From JBGSQR01 sp964509295 (GTDB lineage: Bacteria > Desulfobacterota > Desulfuromonadia > Geobacterales > Pseudopelobacteraceae), in contig CAZDWS010000001.1 of NCBI GenBank assembly GCA_964509295.1, positions 496,001 through 560,000 on the forward strand: a DNA stretch of 64,000 nt, given 5' to 3'. The notes under the pieces are model-generated. The model was not told the DNA's origin. It worked only from the letters and a program-made list of their open reading frames with translations, and made no database searches. Position numbers and translations under genes: made by a program. This document shows, one piece after another, positions 25,079 to 34,759 of this stretch (its first letter is position 1; every line of letters begins with the position of its first letter).

Positions 25079-26158
25079 ATGAGTTCTATTCCCTGGTGGA
25101 GAACCGTTTTTGGAGCGGAGGAGTTGGCGGGCATCAGTGATGCCATGCTGCATGAACATATCAGCCAGGGGCCGGTTACTGCTGCTCTTGAAGAGGAATT
25201 TGCCGGTGCATTGGGGGTGCCTTATGCTGTGGCCACTACAAGCGGTAGTGTGGCCCTTTTGATGGCCCTCATGGCCTTGGGAGTAGGTCGTGATGATGAA
25301 GTTATCATACCAAACCGGACCTGGATAGCCACGGCGCATGCGGCATTGATGCTTGGTGCCAGGGTTGTGCTTGTCGATACCTTGCCCGGTCTTCCGGTAA
25401 TGGATACGGCACAGGTGCGAGCAAAAATTACGCCACGCACCAAGGCCATCATGCCGGTGCACCTGAACGGACGTGCCGTTGATATGGATGAGATCCACAG
25501 TATTGCCGACGAGTATGGCCTTTTTGTGGTTGAAGACGCCTGCCAGGCACTTTTCTCAGGAAACTCCAATGGTTTTCTGGGCACCCAGTCGGATGCCGGT
25601 TGCTTTTCGCTGGGGGTCTCCAAGCTGATTGCCACGGGTCAGGGTGGGGTAGTTGTAACCTCCTGTTGCGATACATACGAAAAGCTCAAGCTGGTTCGCA
25701 ATCATGGCGTTGTCGATAACTTCACCGATACCTGGAATCAACTCGGCTGTAACTTTAAGTTCACCGATCTGCTGGCTGCCATTGGCCGGGTACAGCTTTT
25801 GAAAGTGTCTGATCGGATCAGGCATGTCAACGCAGTATATTCAAGATATGCCGACGCCCTGAGTTCGTTGCCGTTTCTCAGTCTGATTCCTGTGTCAGTC
25901 GAGCAGGGTGAACTTCCCCTTTATGTAGAAGTGCTCTGCAGTGAACGTAAGATGCTCATGGATTATCTTGCCGAAAAGAGTATTCAGGCCCGTCCGTTAC
26001 CACCAAGTCTGCATACTTCACCCTATCTGAATAATAGTGGTGATTTTGCAAATTCGACTGTCTTCTCCGAGCAGGGTATGTATCTCCCCTGCGGGCCAGG
26101 TCAATCACTGGAAAATATAGGTCTGGTCCTGGAAGCTTTGAAAGGTTTCCGGATCTGA
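25079..26158 (+). CDS. DegT/DnrJ/EryC1 family sugar aminotransferase
   Basis: A 359-residue PLP-dependent aminotransferase of nucleotide sugars. The PLP Lys lies in CFSLGVSKLIATGQGG, VVEDACQALF holds the cofactor Asp, and SQGPVTAALEEEFA and TSGSVALLMAL mark the family's N-terminal part. It converts a keto sugar to an amino sugar with Glu as likely donor. GAGAAAGGAAAG precedes the ATG. A TATAAT lies at 25041-25046 without a clear -35. The acyltransferase that follows could acylate the new amine, as in PglE-PglD and in QuiNAc4NAc or Fuc3NAc synthesis. Confidence 0.92.
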   Translation: MSSIPWWRTVFGAEELAGISDAMLHEHISQGPVTAALEEEFAGALGVPYAVATTSGSVALLMALMALGVGRDDEVIIPNRTWIATAHAALMLGARVVLVDTLPGLPVMDTAQVRAKITPRTKAIMPVHLNGRAVDMDEIHSIADEYGLFVVEDACQALFSGNSNGFLGTQSDAGCFSLGVSKLIATGQGGVVVTSCCDTYEKLKLVRNHGVVDNFTDTWNQLGCNFKFTDLLAAIGRVQLLKVSDRIRHVNAVYSRYADALSSLPFLSLIPVSVEQGELPLYVEVLCSERKMLMDYLAEKSIQARPLPPSLHTSPYLNNSGDFANSTVFSEQGMYLPCGPGQSLENIGLVLEALKGFRI

Positions 26159-26182
26159 CCATTTTGCATAAGGGGACTACCG

Positions 26183-26938
26183 TTGGATCAATCTGTCATT
26201 GTAAAACAAAATTCAGTTGCTTTGATCGGATTCCATGACGGAGTTGCCGGTCAGATCGAGTCATGGTTTGAAGAGGTCACCGGCCAACACCTGGCTTGCT
26301 TTGTACATGAGGCGGAAGTGTTGCCGGAGTTGGATATTGAACTTGAGAACAGAAAAAGGGTCACGAAGCTGATGGAATATCCCTTTAATGGATCTTTCAA
26401 ATGCCGTCCGTTGATAGTCTCCTGTGATTGGGCTGACAAGCTGAGAAGCCTGGGCATCAACAAAATACTTCCACTTACTCCTGACAACAAAATGAGAATG
26501 AAGCAGATTGCCAAATGCCGGGAGTACGGGTTTGATCTTATTTCTGCTATTCATCCGTCAGTAATGGTCCTTGGCGGGACAACCATTGAGCCAGGAGTCT
26601 GGATAAATGCCGGAAGTCTCATAGGCTACAAGGTCGAGATCGAATCCGGAGTGCTGGTCAATACCGGCGTTCAGATTGATCATCACAATGTGCTGAAACA
26701 ATGTTGCCAGGTTGATCCGGGAGTGGTAACGGCAGGAAATGTAACCCTGAGAGAACGTTGTCATGTTCATACCGGTGTCACTATAATCAACCGGATTGAG
26801 ATCGGACAAGATGCAATAATCGGTGCAGGCGCAGTTGTGATAACAAATATCCCGCCAGGAAGTACTGCAGTTGGAGTCCCGGCAAAAGTTATCAAACAGG
26901 ATGGATCATCTGTTGATTCGATGGAGTTGGCAGAATAA
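26183..26938 (+). CDS. NeuD/PglD-type hexapeptide-repeat sugar O/N-acyltransferase
   Basis: A 251-residue acyltransferase. The N-terminal part is a sugar-binding domain as in PglD/NeuD, and the C-terminal half is a left-handed beta-helix of hexapeptide repeats (IEPGVW, ESGVLV, RCHVHTG, GAGAVV), ending in VGVPAKVI. DHH near residue 172 is in place of the catalytic His. TTG at 26183 is preceded by AAGGGG at good spacing, so the unusual start is supported. It follows the aminotransferase and overlaps the next radical SAM gene (TAATG), and probably acetylates the amino sugar. Confidence 0.88.
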   Translation: MDQSVIVKQNSVALIGFHDGVAGQIESWFEEVTGQHLACFVHEAEVLPELDIELENRKRVTKLMEYPFNGSFKCRPLIVSCDWADKLRSLGINKILPLTPDNKMRMKQIAKCREYGFDLISAIHPSVMVLGGTTIEPGVWINAGSLIGYKVEIESGVLVNTGVQIDHHNVLKQCCQVDPGVVTAGNVTLRERCHVHTGVTIINRIEIGQDAIIGAGAVVITNIPPGSTAVGVPAKVIKQDGSSVDSMELAE

Positions 26939-28191
26939 TGGATTTTCTTAAACCGAACATGCGGATACTTCTCATAGAACCACCGTTCTACCGTTTTTTT
27001 GGCTATCAGCGCTGGTATTATCCAGTGACACTGACACTGGTTGCCACTTATCTTGAGGAGATGGGACATCACGTTAGGGTTTATGATGCTGATCGCCCGA
27101 CTCCAGACTGCAGGCCATTAGCCAGAGATGATGTACGCAAGAATTATCATCTATACAAAGAAGCTTTATTGGATGAGAGCCACCCGATCTGGCAGGAGGT
27201 CCGAAAGACCATTGAAGAGTATCGTCCAGAAGTTGTCGGGCTTACCTCAATCAGTGCCAAGATAGATTCTGCTGATACCATTGCCCGTCTGGCTAAAGAG
27301 ATACTTGGCCCACAGGTGGTTACCATGCTCGGTGGCCCGCATGTTCAGGGGATGATCAAGAGTCACCCCGGCTGCAATTTCGGCCCTGACTATGATCATA
27401 TTGTGAGTGCAATCCCTAATCTGGTAAACCGGAAGCCGGACCGACGGCTAATCTTGGATCAGGATGCTTACTCAGCCGACTTTCTCTCAACATTAATGAC
27501 GTCGTCAGGCTGTCCTAATTCATGCGCTTTCTGTTGTCATTCCTACGAAAAGTCAATGGTATATCGAGATCTGGACAATTTGAGGGCGGAAGTTGAAGAG
27601 ATAAAAGGGCTGTTCCACGGGGCTGCCCCAATTACAACGATGGATGACTGTTTTTTCTCCAACAACCGTCATTTCGAGTCAGTTACTGCCCTGTTCAGGG
27701 AGTACGGCCTTGAATTCACTGTTGGGGCACGGGTAATGGCCCTTACGCCCGAAAAGATCGACAGGTTCCTGTCCTGTGGTGGCAGAAGGGTCCACGTCGG
27801 TGTTGAAAGCGGATCGCAAAAGATTTTGGATAAGATTGAAAAACGTCTTAAAATTGAGGATATAAAAAAACGGACACGCTGGCTTAATGAGGCTGGCATT
27901 CCTTGGTCGGCTTTCTTTGTAACCGGTTTTCCGTTTGAAACACTGGATGACATGAAGATGACGGTGGATCTGATCGATGCCATTCAGCCGACGTTTGTTT
28001 CGCTGAATAGGTTTACCCCGTACCCCGGTACCAAAATATATGAAGATTACTACAAAACATCGGAGCTGGTTTATAAAGATCTATTCCAGCTCAACAGTCA
28101 TAGTGTCGTAAAGCACTCTGATCAGGTGGAAAATTATATCGGATACATGTATGAGTTGTTTGATGCATATAATATGACAAAAAAGGCATAA
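26938..28191 (+). CDS. B12-binding-domain radical SAM protein
   Basis: A 417-residue protein: cobalamin-binding Rossmann domain (about 8-150, VVGLTSISA then MLGGPH) and a radical SAM barrel with the motif SGCPNSCAFCC near residue 191. The style is that of BchE-like and methylating B12 enzymes. It shares its start with the acyltransferase stop. It is related in layout to the protein at 22340 and to the C-terminal part of the fusion at 29630. Whether it methylates or oxidises cannot be read from sequence. Confidence 0.9.
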   Translation: MDFLKPNMRILLIEPPFYRFFGYQRWYYPVTLTLVATYLEEMGHHVRVYDADRPTPDCRPLARDDVRKNYHLYKEALLDESHPIWQEVRKTIEEYRPEVVGLTSISAKIDSADTIARLAKEILGPQVVTMLGGPHVQGMIKSHPGCNFGPDYDHIVSAIPNLVNRKPDRRLILDQDAYSADFLSTLMTSSGCPNSCAFCCHSYEKSMVYRDLDNLRAEVEEIKGLFHGAAPITTMDDCFFSNNRHFESVTALFREYGLEFTVGARVMALTPEKIDRFLSCGGRRVHVGVESGSQKILDKIEKRLKIEDIKKRTRWLNEAGIPWSAFFVTGFPFETLDDMKMTVDLIDAIQPTFVSLNRFTPYPGTKIYEDYYKTSELVYKDLFQLNSHSVVKHSDQVENYIGYMYELFDAYNMTKKA

Positions 28192-28247
28192 CTCTTTTGC
28201 TTCCAGGCAGATGGAGTGAGCCATGCTGATTTGAGGTTGTTAAGTCC

Positions 28248-29633
28248 ATGCATTTATTCAGTAAAACTTTCAGTGAAGATTCTCAAACGGTCGTACTCAT
28301 TACAGGTACTATTTTTGTCCGAATGGGGAAGATTGGCTATGCTCTGAAATCCCTGGGATGGCGTGTAGTCATGCTTTACAGCGGTACCAGCTACATCCGG
28401 GATCACGAAAAATGCTTTGACGAAATGCACTACTATCAGTGGCCGGAAGAGGCGCTGGCGATTGCTCGACAATATAATCCCCTTGTTTATCATGTATTCT
28501 CTGTCTGGGAATATGATGTTGCCATGTTGATGATCAATTCCGGCATCGGTCCCGTGGTTCTTGATAATTACGATCATCTTGCCGGAATGATAAAGCCCGA
28601 GTTTCTGAATAGCAGATATCCGGGGCTGTGCGATAAGGAGAGGTTTTGTATTGAATCCGCCGACGGCCTCTGCTGTCGTGACTTGCAGCCCGCTTACGCA
28701 AGACGGGCCATGCAGTACAAATCGAAAGGCAAAACCATCTTTTTCCCCGAATACTGCTGGGGGTCAAAAATTGCAGATAAAGAACAGGATAGACACGGAT
28801 CCGGTAGCAGGGAGATCAGTATTGTATATGCCGGCGGAATGAATATCGAAAAACGGTGTCGGGACGATCAGTACCTGATGCAATTCAAAAACGGTTTTTT
28901 TCTGGATTTTGGGCGCGATCTTGCTGCGGCGGGATTCCATTTTCATCTCTATCCGGGGAAAAACAACTATCAGGAAGAAGATTTTGAAAATGAGTTTTCC
29001 GAATACCTTGAGGCGCAGGCTTCATCGCCATTTTTCCATATCCATCGATCAATTCCGGAGGAAAACCTGATTGAGGAAATGTCCGCCTATGACCTGGGAC
29101 TTGAAGCCGGTTGGCTGGAGACCGAAACAATCGGGGCAGAGCACGGTCTGCCGATCCGTAATCGTTGCGGCATGTCCAGTAAGTTGTTCGGCTATCTGGA
29201 CGCGGGGCTGGGCATGATACTTGGAGACAACTTCAAGACGCGCCGTTTGCTGTTTGAAAGATACGGGATAGTTCAAACGGCGTATCTGGATTTTGTCAAA
29301 CAGAGGCTCCTGAGTACTCCGCCCGAATTTTATCAGAGACTTCGCCAGCGGGCGTTGCTGGCCAGAGAGGACTTTTTAGTAACAAAACATGCGCCCCGGC
29401 TGGCCCGGTTTTATTTCTCGGTTGCAAATACAAAAAATGGTAAAAACGTTCAAAACAAGTCGAGTCTTCAGTCAGCATCTGGTTCAGCCACTTCTATAGG
29501 CAGGGGATGGAATCAGGAACGCTTTGAAAAAATACTCAAGGCAAAGGAAATAGCGGCACGCGGTCTCTCAAGAGAAAACAACCAGCCCGAAACACTTTCA
29601 AATCCTGAAGGCATTACGAAAGGGTGGCAATGA
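28248..29633 (+). CDS. Putative glycosyltransferase, GT-B type
   Basis: A 461-residue protein. The N-terminal part begins with VVLITGTIF and resembles the first domain of GT-B enzymes. The later part has GGMNIEKR, FHLYPG and MSSKLFGYLDAGLGMILG, which matches the donor-binding half of family 4-like transferases. A Cys-rich stretch (RFCIESADGLCCRDL) lies near residues 130-145. The C-terminal 60 residues are low-complexity. It overlaps the giant fusion gene by ATGA. Glycosyltransferase is the best reading, without family certainty. Confidence 0.65.
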   Translation: MHLFSKTFSEDSQTVVLITGTIFVRMGKIGYALKSLGWRVVMLYSGTSYIRDHEKCFDEMHYYQWPEEALAIARQYNPLVYHVFSVWEYDVAMLMINSGIGPVVLDNYDHLAGMIKPEFLNSRYPGLCDKERFCIESADGLCCRDLQPAYARRAMQYKSKGKTIFFPEYCWGSKIADKEQDRHGSGSREISIVYAGGMNIEKRCRDDQYLMQFKNGFFLDFGRDLAAAGFHFHLYPGKNNYQEEDFENEFSEYLEAQASSPFFHIHRSIPEENLIEEMSAYDLGLEAGWLETETIGAEHGLPIRNRCGMSSKLFGYLDAGLGMILGDNFKTRRLLFERYGIVQTAYLDFVKQRLLSTPPEFYQRLRQRALLAREDFLVTKHAPRLARFYFSVANTKNGKNVQNKSSLQSASGSATSIGRGWNQERFEKILKAKEIAARGLSRENNQPETLSNPEGITKGWQ

Positions 29634-32600
29634 AAAGAAAACAAGAGATGAGCTTTGTGCTGGATGCTCCCGGAGCAGCCGTCGACCATGCCCGAAAATT
29701 GTTTCAGAGCGGCGATCATCTGGCTGCTTTTGATCTTTACGAACGCATGGTTGACCATTGGCCAAGCCATTCAGTTGCTTTGCTGTCGGAGCTGTATGAC
29801 CTTTACCAAGCCCTGCCTGATAAGGAGAGTCGCTATTCGCTATATCAGGCACGCCTTTTTGATTTTTGCATACGCCCCGGCGACAAGGTGCTTGATGTCG
29901 GCAGTGGCCATCTACCGTTTGTTTTCGCCACGCATCTGGCTGACCTGTCATTGCATGATGATTCAATTGGTCGTGCCGGTGCGTTGTTTAAGCATCAGGA
30001 GGGGAAAGAGGTTTTTGAGTGCGATATTGAAAACCTGCCTTTTCAGGACAAGGAATTTGACTTTGTTTACTGCTCCCATGTCCTGGAACATGCGAACAAC
30101 CCCGAGAAGGCTTGTGCCGAGCTTATGAGGGTCGGCAAGCGCGGTTATATCGAGACTCCCAATCGCGGCAAGGATTTGTGGCTGAATACGGCTAAAATAA
30201 GCAATCATAAATGGGCGGTGGAAAAGTGGAATGAGATACTGATTTTCAACGAATACACCTCTCGTGAGCGAGATGGATTTAATTCCGATATTTTGATGCA
30301 GATGCATTGTGCACCACAAAATGAGCGTGAAAAAGCGATTACTGCACTGATATACCTTAAAGCAGATCTGGTTAATGTCATGCACTATTGGGAAGGCTCC
30401 ATTATGTGCGAGGTCAGAAGGATTGAAAAGTCATCAGATGAAGGAACTTCCTCCTCACCCCCCATGCCTTCCGGCGATGTTTTAAAAAACTCCTGTTTGT
30501 TTATCAATACCTACTACGATGCTTTTTTGGGCATGCTTTATTCCAAACACGCAGGATTGGCTGATAAGTCATATGCAGGGCAGTTGAAACAGCTGCGTTT
30601 GTCCTGTTTCGGCGATAGTGATTTTTATTCCGCAGGCCTTAAAAAGGCGGGGTGGAGTGCTGACGATCTGATCGTAAATTGTGATCCGTTGCAAATGGCG
30701 TGGGCCAGGGAAAACAACTGTGCCGGTTCCGGTCCGGCTCTGGCTGTTGAACAGGCCCGGTTTGCCCGGCCGGATTGTATCTATATCCAGAATATCGGTT
30801 TGGGCACCAAGGAATTTCTTGCCTCCATCAGGCCATTCTGCGAATTGATTATTGGTCAGATAGCTTATCCGCTCCCGGATCAGACCGATCTGTCTGGATT
30901 TGACATCATTTTTTCCTCTTTCCCTCATTTTGTCGATCGCTTCCGCACCGCCGGCATAACCGCTTATTACCAGCCACTGGCCTTTGAACCGAAAGTCCTG
31001 AAACAGCTGACAAAGTTTGCCTATGATAAACGTCCGGTCGACTGTTCTTTCGTGGGGGGCATCTCTCCCATGCATGGCAAAGGGTATCAGCTTCTTGAAC
31101 AACTGGCGGCTAATGTGCCGATCCATTTCTGGGGCTATGGTGCCGAATCCCTGCCGCCGGAATCAGCCATCAGGGCATTGCATCACGGCGAGGTCTGGGG
31201 ACAGGAAATGTTTTACCTCCTGGGTGCATCGAAAATTACCATCAACAGGCATATCGATGTGGCCGAAAACTATGCCAATAACATGCGCCTCTTTGAGGCG
31301 ACCGGATGCGGTGCGCTTCTCATAACTGATTACAAGGAAAACCTGGCCGACCTGTTTGAAATCGGCAAGGAAGTTGTTGCCTACAACACCGCTGAAGAAT
31401 GCATTGAACTGGTCCGGTATTATCTTGCCCACCCGGATGAGGCTGAAAAAATTGCCAGAGCCGGACAGGCTCGTACACTGCGCGATCATAGCTATGAAAA
31501 GCGGATGCTACAGACAGCGACGATATTGTCACGACACCTGAGATATCGCCGTGAACTGGGAATGCTGGCCATGCCGGGGAGAATCTCGGACAGCTATCGG
31601 AAGATTGAGGCCGGTGATGTAACAGTTGCCCTGGAGTCTGCCTGGAAAAATCCGGAGATTCCCCTTCAGCAAAGGGCGCTGGTGCAACAGCAGTTGCAGG
31701 AAATGTATCAAGGCAATATCTCGCAGCCGTTCAATGTTTTGAGTTATATCATGTCGTTCATTGCAGAGCAGGGGATGTCCGTTCTGGAAATTGGCTGTGC
31801 CAGCGGATATAACTATGAAGTGCTGGAATACCTGCTGAAAAAAGAGCTTGCCTATACCGGGATAGACTATTCCGAAGCGATGATTGATCTGGCCAGGGAT
31901 TATTATCCAAATGCAAACTTTTTTGCTGCAGACGGGGCCAGTCTGCCTATTGCAGACAGGTCGTTTCGGGCTGTCATTTCCGGTGGGGTGATTTTACATA
32001 CTTCGAACTACATCCGTCATGTTGAAGAGACATGCCGGGTTGCCGAAAAATGGATAATAGCCCATCGCACACCGATTTGCCGGATAAGTCCGACCATCTG
32101 TCTGGCAAAGATGGCCTATGGCATTGAAACGGTCGAGTTCAGGTTCAACGAACAGGAACTGCTGAATCATTTTTCACGGTACGGCTTCACATTGAAGCAG
32201 TCTGTGGTGTATGAAGATCGCTCCGGACAGGACGAGTACGAGGTTAGTTATCTGTTTGAAAGGGTGGAACAGCCGACATTAAATCCAAAACCTCGGACAG
32301 CCCCTGTCACGAAGGCTCCTGACATGAGTGGCGGGAAGGGGCCTGTTGTTCTGGTATCGCGCGAGATCGCCTTTACCTTCCCGCTTTCATATGCCTATCT
32401 GGCAGGCCAACTCAGATCGCAGGGTGAAGATGTCAGGGTTCTGTTCAAGGATGTTCCAATGCAGGAATTGGTCAAACAGATCATGGATCTTGATCCCCTT
32501 GTAGTCGGCTTCGGAAGCCTGTATCCTGAACTGGCGGAGATCCGGATTCTGATATGGATGCTTAATGAAGCGGGGAGGCGGTTCCCGATTGTCATCGGCG

Positions 32601-33691
32601 GGCAGATGGTCAGTCCGACACCAGAGTTCGCGGTGAGGATTACCGGAGCCGATTTCGGGGTCATCGGAGAAGGAGAACTCATTCTCGGCGAGCTGGTTCA
32701 GCGCTTGCGAGCCGGCCAGGATGTAACGGATATCAAGGGACTGGTCATCCGTGAGGGCGACACCATTCAGAACAACGGTCCCGGTGCATACATAGAGAAT
32801 ATTTCCACTGGACTCCCGGCCATCCCCTATGATCTGTTTCCTACGGAACAGTGGTTGCCGATTGGAGCCTGGTATGCCAAAAACCTGCCAGTGCCTCACT
32901 GGAAGGTTGACGACCGGGTCATAAATGTGCATGGCGGCAGGGGCTGTCCTTACTCCTGCAATTTTTGCTATCACCACAGCAAGGCCCGTTATCGCGACAT
33001 TTCGGTCATGATGGACGAAGCTCAGGAAGCCCTTCTCCGTTTTAACGGTAACATGCTGTATTTCTCGGACGACCTGGTCATGGCCAGCCCCAAGCGGGCC
33101 CGTCAACTGATAGATGCGATCGGCAGGCTGGACAGGCCGGTTTCATTTCAGGTCTCGACGCGTTTTGACATACTGGCCAGGATGGATGATGAGTTGTTGC
33201 GCGACCTAAAAAGGGTCGGCTGCCGCAGTATGGGGCTCGGCCTGGAATCCGGCTCGGACCGGATTCTTGAAATAATCGGTAAGAACTGTTCCGCCAGCCA
33301 GATTGAGGAGGGGCTCGAGCGGCTGCGTTTGGTTGGAATATATCCTACAACTTCGATCATGGTGGGGCAGTATCAGGAAACACTTGAGGATGTGGCTGCA
33401 TCAATTGCTTTGATGCAGCGCAATGTACAAAAAAATCCATACCTCAATTTTGCGTTTACCCTGGCGACACCTTTTCCCGGCTCTGCGCTGCACGAGATGA
33501 TCTTTGAAAAGGGGATCCTCAGGGATGAGCAGGAATTCTATGACAGCTATTTCTCCACCCATGGAGAGTTTAAACAGGTGGTCAACCTTTCGTCCATGAG
33601 CGATGCCGAGGTGATGGCTTCATTCAATGAATTGCAGCGTGTCTACGAAATGGAAAAGAAAAAGGCGAATGCCCTGTTGGGAATAGGATAA
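29630..33691 (+). CDS. Four-part fusion: methyltransferase, CgeB-like GT, methyltransferase, B12 radical SAM
   Basis: A 1353-residue protein starting at ATG 29630, with GAAAGG upstream and an ATGA overlap. In order: a class I methyltransferase (motif VLDVGSG at about 87, then YCSHVLEH), a CgeB-like glycosyltransferase (FVGGISP at about 472, then RLFEATGCGALLI), a second methyltransferase (VLEIGCASGYN at about 718), a cobalamin-binding domain (from about 904, VVGFGSLY, IGGQMV) and a radical SAM barrel with C1106-x3-C1110-x2-C1113. Each part has its key motifs, so none looks decayed. I know no characterised enzyme of this build. It would join glycosyl transfer to methylation or carbon modification of the same chain. 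Confidence 0.9.
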   Translation: MKRKQEMSFVLDAPGAAVDHARKLFQSGDHLAAFDLYERMVDHWPSHSVALLSELYDLYQALPDKESRYSLYQARLFDFCIRPGDKVLDVGSGHLPFVFATHLADLSLHDDSIGRAGALFKHQEGKEVFECDIENLPFQDKEFDFVYCSHVLEHANNPEKACAELMRVGKRGYIETPNRGKDLWLNTAKISNHKWAVEKWNEILIFNEYTSRERDGFNSDILMQMHCAPQNEREKAITALIYLKADLVNVMHYWEGSIMCEVRRIEKSSDEGTSSSPPMPSGDVLKNSCLFINTYYDAFLGMLYSKHAGLADKSYAGQLKQLRLSCFGDSDFYSAGLKKAGWSADDLIVNCDPLQMAWARENNCAGSGPALAVEQARFARPDCIYIQNIGLGTKEFLASIRPFCELIIGQIAYPLPDQTDLSGFDIIFSSFPHFVDRFRTAGITAYYQPLAFEPKVLKQLTKFAYDKRPVDCSFVGGISPMHGKGYQLLEQLAANVPIHFWGYGAESLPPESAIRALHHGEVWGQEMFYLLGASKITINRHIDVAENYANNMRLFEATGCGALLITDYKENLADLFEIGKEVVAYNTAEECIELVRYYLAHPDEAEKIARAGQARTLRDHSYEKRMLQTATILSRHLRYRRELGMLAMPGRISDSYRKIEAGDVTVALESAWKNPEIPLQQRALVQQQLQEMYQGNISQPFNVLSYIMSFIAEQGMSVLEIGCASGYNYEVLEYLLKKELAYTGIDYSEAMIDLARDYYPNANFFAADGASLPIADRSFRAVISGGVILHTSNYIRHVEETCRVAEKWIIAHRTPICRISPTICLAKMAYGIETVEFRFNEQELLNHFSRYGFTLKQSVVYEDRSGQDEYEVSYLFERVEQPTLNPKPRTAPVTKAPDMSGGKGPVVLVSREIAFTFPLSYAYLAGQLRSQGEDVRVLFKDVPMQELVKQIMDLDPLVVGFGSLYPELAEIRILIWMLNEAGRRFPIVIGGQMVSPTPEFAVRITGADFGVIGEGELILGELVQRLRAGQDVTDIKGLVIREGDTIQNNGPGAYIENISTGLPAIPYDLFPTEQWLPIGAWYAKNLPVPHWKVDDRVINVHGGRGCPYSCNFCYHHSKARYRDISVMMDEAQEALLRFNGNMLYFSDDLVMASPKRARQLIDAIGRLDRPVSFQVSTRFDILARMDDELLRDLKRVGCRSMGLGLESGSDRILEIIGKNCSASQIEEGLERLRLVGIYPTTSIMVGQYQETLEDVAASIALMQRNVQKNPYLNFAFTLATPFPGSALHEMIFEKGILRDEQEFYDSYFSTHGEFKQVVNLSSMSDAEVMASFNELQRVYEMEKKKANALLGIG

Positions 33692-33811
33692 CATCACTGT
33701 CATTGACCGAGCCCTCGTTTATTTTTTGAAATAAATGTACCGGAATCATTTGGTCTCAATTACATTGTTGTAAAAATGAGTTAAGTACTGGAAGTGCCAG
33801 AGGAGATCCGA

Positions 33812-34717
33812 ATGGATATTATTGATCAAATTCTTGCCTGTCCTCTCCTGTCAGCCGCACCGCCGGTGCTGGTTGACATCGGTGCTTCCGGCGAGATCAA
33901 CCCAAAATGGAAAGCGATTGCCAAATACTCAATCTGTATCGCTTTTGATGCGGATGACCGGGAAATCGGCTATGCTGTCAATGAATCATCGGAATACAGG
34001 AAGCTCTATGTGTTCAACAGCCTTGTTTCCGACAGAGAGTCTGCAGGAGCGGATTTTTACCTAACCAGCTCGCCTTACTGTTCCAGTCTGTTGGAACCTG
34101 ATCACCAAAGTCTGGATAAATGGAATTTTGGTGATTTGTTCCATGTAAATAACATTGCAAAAATGAAGACAGTTACTTTGCCGACTGCTTTGAGGGAAAT
34201 TGGTGTCAGCAAAATCGACTGGTTTAAAACCGATTCACAGGGAACAGATTTGCGTTTGTTCTCAAGCCTGGGAGAAGAAGGCATGCGGAAAACACTCATG
34301 GCTGAGTTTGAACCCGGCATTATCGACGGTTACAAGGGTGAAGACAAGCTGCACATGCTGATGAGTTTCATGGATAAGCGGCCATTCTGGATGAACGATA
34401 TAAAAATCTGCGGTACGCAGAGACTCAGTCAGGAAGCCATATATAAACAGTTCCCCGGTTATAACGGTAAGCAGGCCCACGGCCTGCCATTCAGGATTTC
34501 TCCCTGCTGGGCGGAAGTGTCGTATTTCAATCAGTTCGGAATTGAAGCATTGTACCTTGATCTAAGGGACTTTCTGTTGGGATGGGTTTTTGCAGTCATT
34601 GACGGTCAGCACGGCTTTGCCCTGGATATCGCGCTGCAGGGCAAACAGCGCTTCAATGAGACTTTTTTTGATATGCTGGTACAATATTCTACAGCGGAAG
34701 TTGCCCGCAATCCTTGA
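33812..34717 (+). CDS. FkbM-like SAM-dependent methyltransferase
   Basis: A 301-residue protein with VLVDIGASGEINPKW near the start as the SAM loop and IDWFKTDSQGTDLRLF at about 127, the place of the I-D-x-x-K-x-D-x-E-G motif of FkbM methyltransferases, with Gln-Gly-Thr in place of Glu-Gly. FkbM-family enzymes O-methylate sugars and polyketides. The start is set at ATG 33812 after GAGGAG; a GTG at 33794 has nothing comparable. The gene begins a new block after a 120-base spacer that holds only an AT-rich 7-bp hairpin at 33718-33735. Confidence 0.75.
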   Translation: MDIIDQILACPLLSAAPPVLVDIGASGEINPKWKAIAKYSICIAFDADDREIGYAVNESSEYRKLYVFNSLVSDRESAGADFYLTSSPYCSSLLEPDHQSLDKWNFGDLFHVNNIAKMKTVTLPTALREIGVSKIDWFKTDSQGTDLRLFSSLGEEGMRKTLMAEFEPGIIDGYKGEDKLHMLMSFMDKRPFWMNDIKICGTQRLSQEAIYKQFPGYNGKQAHGLPFRISPCWAEVSYFNQFGIEALYLDLRDFLLGWVFAVIDGQHGFALDIALQGKQRFNETFFDMLVQYSTAEVARNP

Positions 34718-34759
34718 ATGCTGAAATGGAATGATTTTGTTAGATTGAAAAGGAGCCTA

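Noticed and set aside
33718..33735. 7-bp hairpin after the giant fusion gene
   Set aside because: Only A-T pairs and no T run, so it is not a convincing terminator.
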